From positions 1-64,000 of IMG/VR virus record IMGVR_UViG_3300010885_052266: DNA of 64,000 bases. The stretch is one strand, 5' to 3'. The position numbers were made by a program, and so were the translations under genes. Positions 7,547 through 15,589 of the stretch are shown piece after piece. Positions within the stretch are counted from its first letter, which is position 1, and every line of letters starts with the position of its first letter. Source of the stretch: a virus. Below the pieces are notes generated by a model. That model was not told the DNA's origin. It saw only the letters and a list, made by a program, of their open reading frames with translations, and searched no databases.

Positions 7547-7885
7547 TCAGGGGGCACTGACAGCCAAGCGCTCGGCCCGATCATCGTCGGTGTCGCTTAT
7601 CAGCACCGCCCGGCCCAGGTCGGTAAGACCGAGGACTTCATCCCCGACGCTGGCCATTCCCACAAGCCCGAGCAAAGCAATATCCTCGGGTGTCGCGGGC
7701 CGCAGCTCGGCGAGACCACATGTGACGAACAGCTCCTCGATCTCGATGCCGGTCTCGACGTAGAACGCCCACACCTCGCGTGCGAATTTGATGGCTGCTG
7801 CTGTGCGCGGGTCAGGCTGGGGCAACTTGCACAGGTCACCCGCGGCGTTCAGCGCAACGATCTCCAGGTTTTCCGAATGGCCCAT
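7547..7885 (-). CDS. Hypothetical protein (112 aa)
   Basis: Last gene of the 9.6-7.5 kb leftward group, starting 4 nt after its neighbour ends. It contains an acidic mid-section (YVETGIEIEELF) and ends in a wHTH-like strand (VLGLTDLGRAVL). No known family. The stop lies against the TGTGTCA-rich control region of the TerS operon. Confidence 0.65.
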   Translation of the reverse strand: MGHSENLEIVALNAAGDLCKLPQPDPRTAAAIKFAREVWAFYVETGIEIEELFVTCGLAELRPATPEDIALLGLVGMASVGDEVLGLTDLGRAVLISDTDDDRAERLAVSAP

Positions 7886-7889
7886 GGCG

Positions 7890-8297
7890 TCAGCTTCTCA
7901 CATAGCGGGCCGCGCGCGTTATCAGGCCGGGAGCGTGCACTGGCAGTACGCTGCGTTCCCTGACATAGGTCCCGACGTCCTCGACCGAGCGGATCGGCCA
8001 GCGTCGGCCGTGGTCCTGGATGTAAGCGTCGCCTTTCATGCCGAGGGCTTCGTAGAGGAAATAGGTCGCCAACTCGTCACCGAGGATGTGATCGAGCAGG
8101 GCCACGACCGCCGTCTCGATCTTTTCGTCCATGGCGAAGATGTGGGTGCTAAATATCTGCTCCCCCTGCACCTTCCCTATAGCGAGGTTGATCTCGTCGT
8201 ATGCGGCCTTTCGGTCAGCCAGCACCTGCAGTAGCGCCAGCGCGTGGTCGATTTCGTCGTGAGCCGGGACGCCCGACGCCTCTGTTTCATTCGACAT
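7890..8297 (-). CDS. Hypothetical protein (135 aa)
   Basis: Overlaps the end of the 79-residue gene by 11 nt. Mostly helical: DEIDHALALLQVLADRKAAY, then a long helix through AVVALLDHILGDELATYFLY (each given in part). No catalytic or metal-binding motif is visible. Confidence 0.65.
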   Translation of the reverse strand: MSNETEASGVPAHDEIDHALALLQVLADRKAAYDEINLAIGKVQGEQIFSTHIFAMDEKIETAVVALLDHILGDELATYFLYEALGMKGDAYIQDHGRRWPIRSVEDVGTYVRERSVLPVHAPGLITRAARYVRS

Positions 8298-8526
8298 TTC
8301 GTGCGCTCCATCTGGTGCATCCGCCCGGGATACGCGGCATCCCGCTCTGGATGCCGTCCCGATACTCGACCACGCCCCAAGCCGTGCAGCCGAGGCGTTG
8401 GTCGGAATGCTGGCAGGCGTCGCAAGCGTTCCTCCATGCGTGGAACGCTGAATTGTCGTCCCCTGCGAACGGGAGCGTGCCGCCCGGCTTCTGGGGCCTG
8501 GTGCGGACCGCCTCGATCGCCTTCAT
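8287..8526 (-). CDS. Cysteine-containing hypothetical protein (79 aa)
   Basis: Start taken at the ATG (MKAIEAVRTRPQKPGG) that overlaps the preceding stop as ATGA, rather than the GTG four codons earlier. It has three cysteines in CDAC and RLGC plus one later, and a WGVVEYRDGIQSGMP segment. A small metal-binding protein is possible. Confidence 0.6.
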   Translation of the reverse strand: MKAIEAVRTRPQKPGGTLPFAGDDNSAFHAWRNACDACQHSDQRLGCTAWGVVEYRDGIQSGMPRIPGGCTRWSARNVE

Positions 8527-9404
8527 GACGCAGACCACCCGGTCAATCGAACGTAGACCGGCGGCATTTTCAACTCCGCCCGCCGCTTGTTCAGCCGGTC
8601 GATGTCATGCATGTCCCTCATCACCACGCCGCAGGCCTCGCCGATCTGCTTCAGCTGCGTCCATGTGCAGCGGATCATCGCCTCGGTGCCCGCCGGCCAT
8701 TCGCGCGGCGGTGGGTCCTGCGGCAACGACGGCGCACGCGCCGGGACGGGCTTAGATGACGGAGTCGGCTGCGGCAGCTTGGCGGGTTTCGCAGCTTGCG
8801 CCGGTTTTAGCGCCTTGGCGGGTTTCGCAGCCCGCGCCGGTTTTAGCGCCTTGGGCGCCACTGTCACTTCCGACCGCGGCCGTGTCGAATTCTTCCGCTC
8901 TGTAGGAACAGTCGCCGCGATCTTCACCGGCCGCTCAATCAACCCCTTGTGCATCAGCCGATTTCGCAACGCTTCAACTGCTTGCTCGCTGCGCCCATCT
9001 AACCGCCTCGCCAACCCTGCAGCTGTCAAATCGTACCCATGCGCAATCACGGTCGCCTTCTCATCGTCCGTCCACCGGCGGTCCGGCTGATTGCATGGCG
9101 GCTGTTGGGCCTGGCGCCGCGGTAACCCGAACCGCTCGCGCCATGAGTTGATAGTGTCGGCGTTCACGCCCATCTCGACGCCGATCGCCCTATAGGACAG
9201 CCCCTCGGTCCATAGCGACCGCAGCTTGTCGAAGTCGATGTCGCCGTCCGGCGCCAGAGCCCCGTATGGCACCAGGGCGCGGTATCTGCGCTTCGCCGCG
9301 TGTTTGCTGATCGAGAACGCGCGCCCCAGGTCCGCGAAGCTCTCGCCGGCTTCGTGCCGCCGCACCAACTCCGCGTCAGTCCGGAGTAGATCTCCGTCCG
9401 TCAT
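8523..9404 (-). CDS. Multi-HTH DNA-binding protein with duplicated C-terminus
   Basis: 293 residues; the start at MTDGDLLRTD has an AGGAG Shine-Dalgarno and ATGA overlap with the RHH gene. Three HTH-like segments follow one another: residues ~7-45 (DLGRAFSISKHAAKRRYRAL), ~50-95 (LSYRAIGVEMGVNADTINSW, GcrA-like) and ~110-160 (WTDDEKATVI ... LARRLDGRSEQAVEALRNR, Myb-like). A Lys-Pro-Ala repeat linker then leads to a C-terminal module (WTQLKQIGEACGVVMRD ... LNKRRAELKMPPVY). That linker and module are nearly duplicated, in opposite orientation, in the gene at 16842-17231. Likely a phage transcription regulator; target unknown. Confidence 0.78.
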   Translation of the reverse strand: MTDGDLLRTDAELVRRHEAGESFADLGRAFSISKHAAKRRYRALVPYGALAPDGDIDFDKLRSLWTEGLSYRAIGVEMGVNADTINSWRERFGLPRRQAQQPPCNQPDRRWTDDEKATVIAHGYDLTAAGLARRLDGRSEQAVEALRNRLMHKGLIERPVKIAATVPTERKNSTRPRSEVTVAPKALKPARAAKPAKALKPAQAAKPAKLPQPTPSSKPVPARAPSLPQDPPPREWPAGTEAMIRCTWTQLKQIGEACGVVMRDMHDIDRLNKRRAELKMPPVYVRLTGWSAS

Positions 9405-9634
9405 GTGGCTCTCCTGCGGACTTTGGCCGCGTCCAGGCCGATCTGAAGCAGGCGGCGCAGCGTCGCTGCCTGGGACGGGATCAGGTTCTTGTGCTGATAC
9501 TTCTCGACCGCGGCCCACGTGGGTTCGGGCAGACCGATGGTCTTTCGCTGAATAGGAGCCGGCGGCTTTCTCATGGTGGCAAAGGTGCCTTCTGTGCTGT
9601 TGGTGTCTCTGGTGCTTTTCCGATTGACAGCCAT
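9401..9634 (-). CDS. Ribbon-helix-helix-like small protein
   Basis: The C-terminal half (KTIGLPEPTWAAVEKYQ, then SQAATLRRLLQIGLDAAK) fits the strand-helix-helix pattern of RHH DNA-binding proteins. The start is uncertain: ATG at 9634 is used, with alternatives at 9658 and at 9574 (MRKPPAP). It heads the leftward operon that includes the multi-HTH protein and faces a divergent rightward operon, so autoregulation through the 9635-9726 gap is likely. Confidence 0.62.
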   Translation of the reverse strand: MAVNRKSTRDTNSTEGTFATMRKPPAPIQRKTIGLPEPTWAAVEKYQHKNLIPSQAATLRRLLQIGLDAAKVRRRAT

Positions 9635-9726
9635 AGGGGATCGCGTGCAACACATCAATATGTTTTTAACACCGTCGTGTGGTCAGTCGGTATGATCCTG
9701 CCGCTCGCAACCAAAAGGAACGCGCC

Positions 9727-10050
9727 GTGACAAGTGTCCGCCTTGAGAGCTCCCCCCCCGTTTCGCGCATGATCGTCTTCCTTTGGCAGCACCAGAATAC
9801 GGGCCTGGGCATGCCGATGACGGTGTGGTGCCAGGGGAACGTCGATGGGTCCTACTACGTCGATTGGGACCTGGCGACCATCCTCGCGGGCGGCGAGACG
9901 GGCGGGGATGTGAGCCGCATGGCGATGCAGATGTTCGCCAATCTCCTGCTCGCGGCCCGGGGTAAATTCCGTGAGGTCACCAAGGACGAGGCCGACCGCA
10001 TCGCGATTGCTGCGTATCCCGTGGAGCGGGTAGGAGTGACGCTCCAATGA
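9727..10050 (+). CDS. Hypothetical protein (107 aa), GTG start
   Basis: The GTG at 9727 is chosen because AAAGGAA precedes it; the longer frame from 9679 lacks such a site. A -10-like TATGAT lies at 9691-9696 in the divergent gap. The protein contains MIVFLWQHQNTGLGMP and a helical MFANLLLAARGKF; no family is recognised. Its stop overlaps the next start as ATGA. Confidence 0.65.
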   Translation: MTSVRLESSPPVSRMIVFLWQHQNTGLGMPMTVWCQGNVDGSYYVDWDLATILAGGETGGDVSRMAMQMFANLLLAARGKFREVTKDEADRIAIAAYPVERVGVTLQ

Positions 10051-10292
10051 CCGCCTTGGTATTCGAACACGATGGCTGGGTCGTCTTAACCTCATCGTGG
10101 ACCGTCGCCAGCCGGGACGAGCGAACCGTCACGATCTGCTATCAGTGGGGCGGACCAGGGATTGGCTTCTTCACCAACAGCGTCGCCAACGCGAAAGTGA
10201 AGCTGCCGATCCCGATGCGGAAGTTTCTCGACACCGTCATCCAGGACAGGATCGGCGTCGTCGATCTCCGCAAGCTCTACGCTCCGGGATGA
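10047..10292 (+). CDS. Hypothetical protein (81 aa)
   Basis: Coupled to the previous gene by ATGA. Beta-rich start (LVFEHDGWVVLTSSW) and a short helical end. Unknown function; it travels with the preceding gene as a pair. Confidence 0.62.
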   Translation: MTALVFEHDGWVVLTSSWTVASRDERTVTICYQWGGPGIGFFTNSVANAKVKLPIPMRKFLDTVIQDRIGVVDLRKLYAPG

Positions 10293-10348
10293 TCGGTTCC
10301 CTATAGGCAGCGGCGGTTAAAAACGCGAAAGAACGAGGTAAATAGATC

Positions 10349-11032
10349 ATGTCGGACGCTGAAGCGCGCAAAGGACGCCGTATCATGCGAGCCTTTGACG
10401 AAAATACTACCCTATGCGAACCATGTAATTTGTCGTTTATCACGCACTGGTGGAAGGTGAAGGGTGTGGGCGACGAGGTTGGTCCAGTCTGGAGCGGGGC
10501 AAGGCTAGCGTCCTGCAAAGGAACGAGCCCCGAGTGCACAGGAGCGCTCGCGGCTCTGCAAATCGTTCACGGCAAGAGAGCGGGTAGGCGAATTTTGAAC
10601 GAGGCCGTGGCAGTGGAGCGTGCCGCGATGCGCCCTGAACAGGCGGGGGGCGATCTTTCCAAGACCTCGTTCAAGCACGTCGTGGGCGGGCAATCCACGA
10701 TCCTGGACAGCGTCCGACAGTTGATCGCCGAGAACAGGCCGGAAATCGACGCCCTGGGATCAATGTGGCAAAAGGTAGAACAGGCCGTAAGGAAAGAGCG
10801 AGGGAGCCTGAAGGATATCGCCGTTCTCTATGTGCATACGCTGCAGCTCGAAATGCTCAGGCGGGCCATTTTCCGACGCAACCACAACCCCGCCGATGTG
10901 AAAACTTACCTCGAAGCGCTCGCTGAGCAGGTTGCCAGTGACGCCGACGCTATCGAAGAACATCACGCCGGCATCCGGCCGTTTTTCAATGATGGTACCT
11001 CTCCCGGCGACGAAGACGACTGGGACTGCTGA
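10349..11032 (+). CDS. Hypothetical protein (227 aa)
   Basis: GAGG lies upstream of the ATG. Near the N-terminus, CEPC and a later pair of cysteines (SCKG, PECTG) could bind a metal; the rest is a long helical protein ending in an acidic tail (GDEDDWDC). Base composition is slightly less GC-rich than its neighbours. It ends head-on against the ASCH gene with no gap; the junction holds a TGATCA repeat. Unrecognised. Confidence 0.7.
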   Translation: MSDAEARKGRRIMRAFDENTTLCEPCNLSFITHWWKVKGVGDEVGPVWSGARLASCKGTSPECTGALAALQIVHGKRAGRRILNEAVAVERAAMRPEQAGGDLSKTSFKHVVGGQSTILDSVRQLIAENRPEIDALGSMWQKVEQAVRKERGSLKDIAVLYVHTLQLEMLRRAIFRRNHNPADVKTYLEALAEQVASDADAIEEHHAGIRPFFNDGTSPGDEDDWDC

Positions 11033-11548
11033 TCACCTGATCACGGCGGGGTCGTGCCACCAGGACCAGATGCCCTGGAATCCCCTGGCCGGCACCGGCT
11101 CATCCAAGGGCCGCACGTCCCCGAATTCCCAGCACCAGCGGCTCTCGCTGTAATCGCCCAGGAGATCGTCCCTGATCGCGCGGCCGTTGTCGAGGACTGG
11201 GCCATCGTCCGTCACCGACACGACCTGGTGGGCACCGATGAGCGTGCCAGTGGCGAGAACGGCCCCGTACGGTGGGTCTACCATGACAGAGGCCAGGATG
11301 GACGCCTCTCGCCGCGATGCGCCATAGGACGCCAGCGCGGCCTTCATCACCTCCTTGTATTCCGCGTCCGGGATACGCTTGATGCCGGCGTGGATCGCGA
11401 TGCGCTGGCCGACGAATCCCTGTCTCACGGCGTAGCGTTCGAGCGGCGACCAACTGCGAGTCTCGAACGGCTTCACGCCCAGGGCCAGCAGCGAGGCCCA
11501 TGGCTGGTGGAGCGTCAGGGCCGGCATGTGATGGTTGGCGGCGGTCAT
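11033..11548 (-). CDS. ASCH domain protein
   Basis: The N-terminus PALTLHQPWASLLALGVKPF, followed by ETRSW, is the classic start of ASCH-domain proteins (PUA-like beta-barrel fold, RNA or modified-nucleotide binding; some members are nucleases or deaminase-linked). At 171 residues it is a stand-alone ASCH protein of the usual phage type. It is the last gene of the 15.0-11.0 kb leftward operon, with ATGA overlap to the preceding gene. Confidence 0.83.
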   Translation of the reverse strand: MTAANHHMPALTLHQPWASLLALGVKPFETRSWSPLERYAVRQGFVGQRIAIHAGIKRIPDAEYKEVMKAALASYGASRREASILASVMVDPPYGAVLATGTLIGAHQVVSVTDDGPVLDNGRAIRDDLLGDYSESRWCWEFGDVRPLDEPVPARGFQGIWSWWHDPAVIR

Positions 11549-11862
11549 AGGTCTCGCGTCCTCCTGCGCTTGGCCCGCGGTGGCGGGATGATCTGCGGCC
11601 CCCCATCTCCCGTGCGGCCGGTCCCTTCCTCGTCAGGCTCCCTGGGCGCCGGCAGGACGGGGGTGGCCATCTCAAGCTGCTTGGTCAGTTCCATGAACTG
11701 CCTCACGCCCCGCAGGACCTGCCGGGCCGAGTCAGCGCGCGCCCTGGCGACTGGGATGGTGATCTTGCCTGCGCGGAGCAGCTCGTAATCCTCCAGCAGG
11801 TGGTCCACGAACCGGCCCAGGTCGAACCGTTCCGTGAGCGGGCCAATCAATTCGTCAGGCAT
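11545..11862 (-). CDS. Hypothetical protein (105 aa)
   Basis: Overlaps the preceding zinc-binding gene by 8 nt and couples to the ASCH gene by ATGA. The N-terminal two-thirds are helical (LGRFVDHLLEDYELLRAGK), the C-terminus is basic and proline-rich. No family recognised. Confidence 0.65.
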   Translation of the reverse strand: MPDELIGPLTERFDLGRFVDHLLEDYELLRAGKITIPVARARADSARQVLRGVRQFMELTKQLEMATPVLPAPREPDEEGTGRTGDGGPQIIPPPRAKRRRTRDL

Positions 11863-12274
11863 GCTTTCCCTCCAGGCGGCGAATGGCTGCGTTCGCGATG
11901 TTGATCATCTCCTGATCCCGCCAATCCATCCTGTTGGTCGGCACCATTGGCCCGGCAGTACACTTGAAGCAGGCACGCAGGTTCCACACTTCGCGGGGGC
12001 TGCCGCGCATGCTCCACCTGTCGTTTTCGGTCTCGCAGAGCCGGCACCGCACCTTCGGGCGCTCCGACTCGCGTTCCGGTGGAATCACCTCTTCCCAGTC
12101 GATTGTGATCTTGATCTTCTCGCGCTGGGCCTCTGTGATAGCTCGGATGCGGTCGTTGTTGCGCACGATGGTCCAGAACGCGGCCTGCCGGGCCAGTCGC
12201 TTGGCCTTTGCCGCGGCGGCCAGTGCCTTGCCGTGCTCGGTGAGGACCAGGAAGGGGCCGTCGGTGGCCCCCAT
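11855..12274 (-). CDS. Hypothetical protein with CxxC pairs (139 aa)
   Basis: Starts at ATG within TAATG, overlapping the NDK-like gene stop. Two cysteine pairs, CRLCE and CFKC, about 35 residues apart, could form a zinc site. The N-terminal half resembles a small regulator (FLVLTEHGKALAAAAKAKRL). Unknown function. Confidence 0.65.
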   Translation of the reverse strand: MGATDGPFLVLTEHGKALAAAAKAKRLARQAAFWTIVRNNDRIRAITEAQREKIKITIDWEEVIPPERESERPKVRCRLCETENDRWSMRGSPREVWNLRACFKCTAGPMVPTNRMDWRDQEMINIANAAIRRLEGKHA

Positions 12275-13113
12275 TACACGGGCGCCACTGGCGGCACGCC
12301 CTGCTCCTGACCAACCGGGATGAGCCCGGATCGGAGGGTCGAGACAGAGGCTTCCGCCGCGGCAGGACCGCTACTCGGCTCCGTTGCGATGTCCGGCTCG
12401 ACCGGGGGAGGCGGTTGGACCGGCGCCTTTCGCCCCATGACCTGGTCCATCACACCGGGGTCCTGCTTCGCCGGCGAGATGTAGCTGACCTGTAACTGGT
12501 AGGAGCGCCATACTCCATCATTACCATCGATGTCGGACTTCCGGGTCACCTCGACGGCGCCCAGATTCAGGAGCATACGAGCGAGGCTTTGAAGCGCCCT
12601 GTCGGTCTCTCCGACCAGATAGGGCGGGAGCCGGCTCGCAACGTCGTCCCTGACGGCGAAGGTCCAGTTCGCTTTGGAGAATCGCTCGGGCGGCAGCAGC
12701 TGCGGGAAGAACAAGCCTATTTCCCGGGCCGCCGCCTCGACTGAGTCGGAGCCGTGCAACCCATTCGCGGCTTTCTCGGCCGGATCGCCGTAAAGGTGGC
12801 GGAGATGACCCGGGCGCCGATCCTCGATCGACGCTGGACCGATCAGGGCTCGCCACACCTCGACAGCGTAGACGCGCTCCAGCACCAGCAGGATGGCGGG
12901 TTGATCCGGTGCAACGATGCTTGACATGAGGCGCCCGAAGTAAGCCGCCGTCTCATGGACCTGATACAGGTCAGTTGCCTGCCTCGTGGTGATCGGTGCC
13001 TGTAGCGCGCGAACGATCGTGAAATCGGCATCGAGGACGTGCTGCATGATCGCCCCGGCATGGCCCGCGGCCACTGCGCCTGGTTTGATCATGGCAAAAG
13101 TGCGTTCGGTCAT
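12274..13113 (-). CDS. ndk: Nucleoside diphosphate kinase-like protein with C-terminal extension
   Basis: Residues 1-138 follow the NDK fold in order: MTERTFAMIKPGAV (active-site Lys10), the ERVYAVEVWRALIG helix, PGHLRHLYG, and NGLHGSDSVEAAAREIGLFF with the phospho-acceptor His120 and Asn117. The enzyme family moves phosphate between nucleotides through a phosphohistidine and balances dNTP pools. Departures are KPGAV instead of the usual KPDAV and a changed segment before Asn117. About 140 further residues, ending Pro-rich, are not part of any normal NDK (about 140-150 residues total). The start has GGGGAGA upstream. Activity looks possible but is not assured. Confidence 0.85.
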   Translation of the reverse strand: MTERTFAMIKPGAVAAGHAGAIMQHVLDADFTIVRALQAPITTRQATDLYQVHETAAYFGRLMSSIVAPDQPAILLVLERVYAVEVWRALIGPASIEDRRPGHLRHLYGDPAEKAANGLHGSDSVEAAAREIGLFFPQLLPPERFSKANWTFAVRDDVASRLPPYLVGETDRALQSLARMLLNLGAVEVTRKSDIDGNDGVWRSYQLQVSYISPAKQDPGVMDQVMGRKAPVQPPPPVEPDIATEPSSGPAAAEASVSTLRSGLIPVGQEQGVPPVAPV

Positions 13114-13156
13114 CTGTGTGTCTCCCCGGTACGGGTGTTGGTTTGGGCGCGGTCGA

Positions 13157-13504
13157 TCAGGCCCGCTTCAGCTTGGCCAGCTCGGCAAAGGGATCGGGCT
13201 TGACGGTGATCTGCTCTGGCAGCGGAGGAGGTCGCTCTCTCTGCCCCGAGGGCCGCCGCGTCTCGTCGCTAGTGCCTTGGCGTTTCGTGGCGGGGCGGGT
13301 CACACCCAGTTTCCGGCGCAGCTCGGCACAGGCGATGCGCGGCCCGGCGTCACTGCTCGGCGTGCCAGAGAACACGAATTCCGACGCCTTCCCTTGGAAG
13401 ACGAAGGTGACGCAGGGATGCTTGCGCTTGTGGCCCAGCGCGATGTTCGTGGCGCCGGCACGCTGCAGCTCGGCCACGATGGCGCGCTCGATCGGCGAGG
13501 TCAT
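13157..13504 (-). CDS. Hypothetical protein, HicA-like fold possible (115 aa)
   Basis: The first 65 residues (IERAIVAELQRAGATNIALG, then HKRKHPCVTFVFQGK and a PSSDAGPRIACAELRRKLG helix) match a small alpha-beta-beta-alpha pattern seen in many phage proteins and reminiscent of HicA/dsRBD-like folds. A basic Pro-rich tail follows. No antitoxin partner of HicB type is adjacent. Coupled by ATGA to the gene before it. Confidence 0.62.
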   Translation of the reverse strand: MTSPIERAIVAELQRAGATNIALGHKRKHPCVTFVFQGKASEFVFSGTPSSDAGPRIACAELRRKLGVTRPATKRQGTSDETRRPSGQRERPPPLPEQITVKPDPFAELAKLKRA

Positions 13505-13827
13505 GTGCGATAGACCTTCTCGCGGATCGTATCCAGGGACGCGTCCTGCTTCTCGCTGACCCTGACCGCCCGGCCTTGGCTCAAGACCTTGGCCTGCACG
13601 CTCGACAGGAAGTTCTTTTCCCAGTCGTTCAGGCGGGCGCAGGGCGCTGCGTCCCGCAGGAGTTCGACCAGCTCGGCATAGTCCCGGTCGTTCAGCTCAC
13701 CATCGGGCGGGTCCTCGCCTCGCTCGATCCGCTCGCGCCGTTCCCGTTCGGCCCTGACCTGCTGGCGTGAAACATACGGGTCGACACCGCCGCGCAGGGC
13801 TACCCTGTGGGATATCGAGGTGGTCAT
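13501..13827 (-). CDS. Hypothetical phage protein (108 aa)
   Basis: The C-terminal half (LNDWEKNFLSSVQAKVLSQG ... LSEK-like VSEKQDASLDTIREKV) is a motif often seen in small phage proteins near replication or recombination genes; its role is unknown. N-terminus is Arg/Glu-rich. ATGA overlaps at both ends. Confidence 0.66.
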   Translation of the reverse strand: MTTSISHRVALRGGVDPYVSRQQVRAERERRERIERGEDPPDGELNDRDYAELVELLRDAAPCARLNDWEKNFLSSVQAKVLSQGRAVRVSEKQDASLDTIREKVYRT

Positions 13828-14015
13828 CGCATCGCTCCGGTCGGCGAGGCCCCCTGGGCGCTGGTGGGCAGGAAAGTGCCCGGCCTGCCCCGCCTCTCAC
13901 GTTCGGCTGCGGCCAGGAGCTTTGCTGCGTCCGTGAACTTGAATTCGACACCATTGGGTTCGCGGCGGATCATCGCCTCGATCTTGAGTGCGCCTGGTAC
14001 GATCTTGTCAGCCAT
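13824..14015 (-). CDS. Hypothetical protein (63 aa)
   Basis: Small coupled protein (start MADKIVPGALKIEAMIRREP); 8-nt overlap with the methylase gene upstream and ATGA with the gene downstream. No family recognised. Confidence 0.6.
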   Translation of the reverse strand: MADKIVPGALKIEAMIRREPNGVEFKFTDAAKLLAAAERERRGRPGTFLPTSAQGASPTGAMR

Positions 14016-14616
14016 CTTTTGTCGCTCCCGTTTCGTTGAACTTCGTTGCTTCGTTGCCCCACGAGTCCCAGCCCTCGGCCGCCTCGCGGGCGAACAGCTC
14101 GCAGCGTGGGCCGGGCCACAGAGTCTCCAGGTCCTGGCGCATCCGGTCTGGCTTCCTGGAATGCTCGCGGACCGGCGCGACGATGAGATTGCGGACGTTC
14201 CTGACCTGTTGGACCGGCTTGCCGCGCGTCCCGAGCAGGAAGAATTCAGCGGCAGACCGGTAGCAATAGCCTGTGCCGAAGGCCCACTTGGTGTCCGTGC
14301 TGCTGCGCTTGGCCCATGCGCCGGCCGTCTTGTAGGTGAACCCCCATTTGCCGATCAGCTCGATCGCGAGCGGGAGCAGCGGGGCCGTGGCCCACATGAC
14401 CAGGGCGCACCCATCCTGGTGCGCCAGAGCGCCGACCGGCAGAGCGGCGAGCTGATCGCGCGACATGCAGTCGTAATGGGCGAGAGGGTTCTTCTTCTCG
14501 CCCGCGGCGGAGTAGTTCTTGAAGAACGAGGGCGGATCGACCAGCACGATCCGGTAATGCCCCTCCCGCAGATCGCCGAAGGGCCATGACGCATCCAGGG
14601 TGCCGGGAGACGTCAT
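14008..14616 (-). CDS. MT-A70 family adenine methyltransferase
   Basis: A 202-residue protein with VLVDPPSFF at residues 24-32, the MT-A70 catalytic position (usually DPPW; here DPPS), then MWATAPLLPLAIELIGKWGF, AWAKRS and the late GTRGKP ... REHSRKPDRM segment typical of phage N6-adenine methylases of this family. Substrate is expected to be adenine in DNA, probably to evade host restriction. The Trp-to-Ser change in the catalytic tetrad occurs in some phage members but makes activity less certain. Confidence 0.85.
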   Translation of the reverse strand: MTSPGTLDASWPFGDLREGHYRIVLVDPPSFFKNYSAAGEKKNPLAHYDCMSRDQLAALPVGALAHQDGCALVMWATAPLLPLAIELIGKWGFTYKTAGAWAKRSSTDTKWAFGTGYCYRSAAEFFLLGTRGKPVQQVRNVRNLIVAPVREHSRKPDRMRQDLETLWPGPRCELFAREAAEGWDSWGNEATKFNETGATKDG

Positions 14617-14630
14617 GGCCCTGGCCTCCG

Positions 14631-14972
14631 TCAGGCCTCCGCTGCCTTGGGGCTCGTCGTTGCTGCCGTCGGCGTCTCGGCGGGCGCCGGCGCGGGATCA
14701 AGGGTGACCTGTCCACCAATCACGGGGATCTCCACTGGCTGCGGGCCGGCGGGCGGAACCGGCGCGGCGGCGACGGGCTGGTTGCGGGGTGTTTCCAGGC
14801 AGGAGATGATGCGGTCCGGCCCGAGATGGTAGTTCAGGGTCTCGCCGTCATCGAGCGTGGCGACCGTCCGACTCTGGCCGGTAGGTGTTCCGGTGTCGTC
14901 GAGGATATGCTCGACGACGTTGATCAGTCCGTTGTTCGCTTTCGCGCTCGTGATGATGACCTGGGATGACAT
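14631..14972 (-). CDS. Hypothetical Pro/Ala-rich protein (113 aa)
   Basis: The start at MSSQVIITSAKANNG has an AGGAGAGG Shine-Dalgarno; the longer frame to 15032 would begin in the promoter gap. The N-terminal 50 residues are beta-rich (TVATLDDGETLNYHLG), the rest is a Pro/Ala tail. First gene of the leftward 15.0-11.0 kb operon. Unknown function. Confidence 0.66.
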   Translation of the reverse strand: MSSQVIITSAKANNGLINVVEHILDDTGTPTGQSRTVATLDDGETLNYHLGPDRIISCLETPRNQPVAAAPVPPAGPQPVEIPVIGGQVTLDPAPAPAETPTAATTSPKAAEA

Positions 14973-15174
14973 GCGCCTCTCCTGCGGGTGACTCGCGACC
15001 TTACCAAAACTGGCAGAGCCTTGATTTTGCACAATTCAATACCATATATCAATGTGCATAAACATTTTAATGTTATATCCGCGCGCGGCGCAAGCCGTAA
15101 ATTGCCTCCCACAAGCCTTGCCTGCCCCATGGCAGGCGTGACCAGCCGCCACAACGCGGCTGAAAGGCTCTGAA
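14973..15174. promoter_or_regulatory. Divergent promoter region with inverted repeat
   Basis: A 200-bp AT-richer gap between the leftward operon and the rightward 15175 gene. It contains the inverted repeat AACATTTTAATGTT at 15061-15074 and AT-rich -10-like words (CATATATCAAT, GTTATATCC). Promoters for both directions and a shared operator are expected here. Confidence 0.5.
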
Positions 15175-15489
15175 ATGAACTTACCGCTCCATACCGTGCC
15201 GTCTCTGGGCACAATCGCGGCCCGCTCCCTGGCCACCAACGTGCCGCTTGCGGCAGCGGTGGCGCTGTGCGCGGCCGCTATCCTGATCGTGACCCAATGG
15301 ACACCATCCTGGGTCCGCTCGCGGCTCTTCCTGCGCTCGCTCACGGCGAGCCATGTCCCCGCGACGCTCCTGAACGAGTATCTCGAAACGGCCGACCCGA
15401 TCGCTCGGGCCAGGCGGGACATCCTCTCGCCCGATCTTGACCCCGAGATCGTGGCTGAGCTGCGCAAGGCTCTTGCCGCCGCAGCATGA
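15175..15489 (+). CDS. Small membrane-associated hypothetical protein (104 aa)
   Basis: Residues ~20-42 (TNVPLAAAVALCAAAILIVT) form one hydrophobic segment long enough to span a membrane. A helical cytoplasmic tail follows (LDPEIVAELRKALAAAA). AAAGG precedes the ATG. First gene rightward from the 15.0 kb divergent region; function unknown. Confidence 0.65.
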   Translation: MNLPLHTVPSLGTIAARSLATNVPLAAAVALCAAAILIVTQWTPSWVRSRLFLRSLTASHVPATLLNEYLETADPIARARRDILSPDLDPEIVAELRKALAAAA

Positions 15490-15491
15490 CA

Positions 15492-15589
15492 GACCGGCCC
15501 GTGGCTCAGCGCCACGGGCCGCGCTGCTTCCTACCCCGCCACCGGCGGGGCTGATGCGCTGCTCAGTTGAAGCGGCCGAAAGGAAGACA
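15492..15589 (+). repeat. Paired-hairpin intercistronic element (divergent member)
   Basis: Between two genes lie a strong hairpin, CGGCCCGTGGC / GCCACGGGCCG, and a second, CCCCGCC / GGCGGGG, followed by GAAAGGAAG and the next ATG. The design matches the 25-40 kb elements (two stems, then Shine-Dalgarno), though the sequences differ. The first hairpin has no U-tract, so it is not an obvious terminator. Confidence 0.6.

Noticed and set aside
13157-13504. A HicAB toxin-antitoxin pair
   Set aside because: The protein has at most a HicA-like fold, and the neighbours do not resemble HicB.
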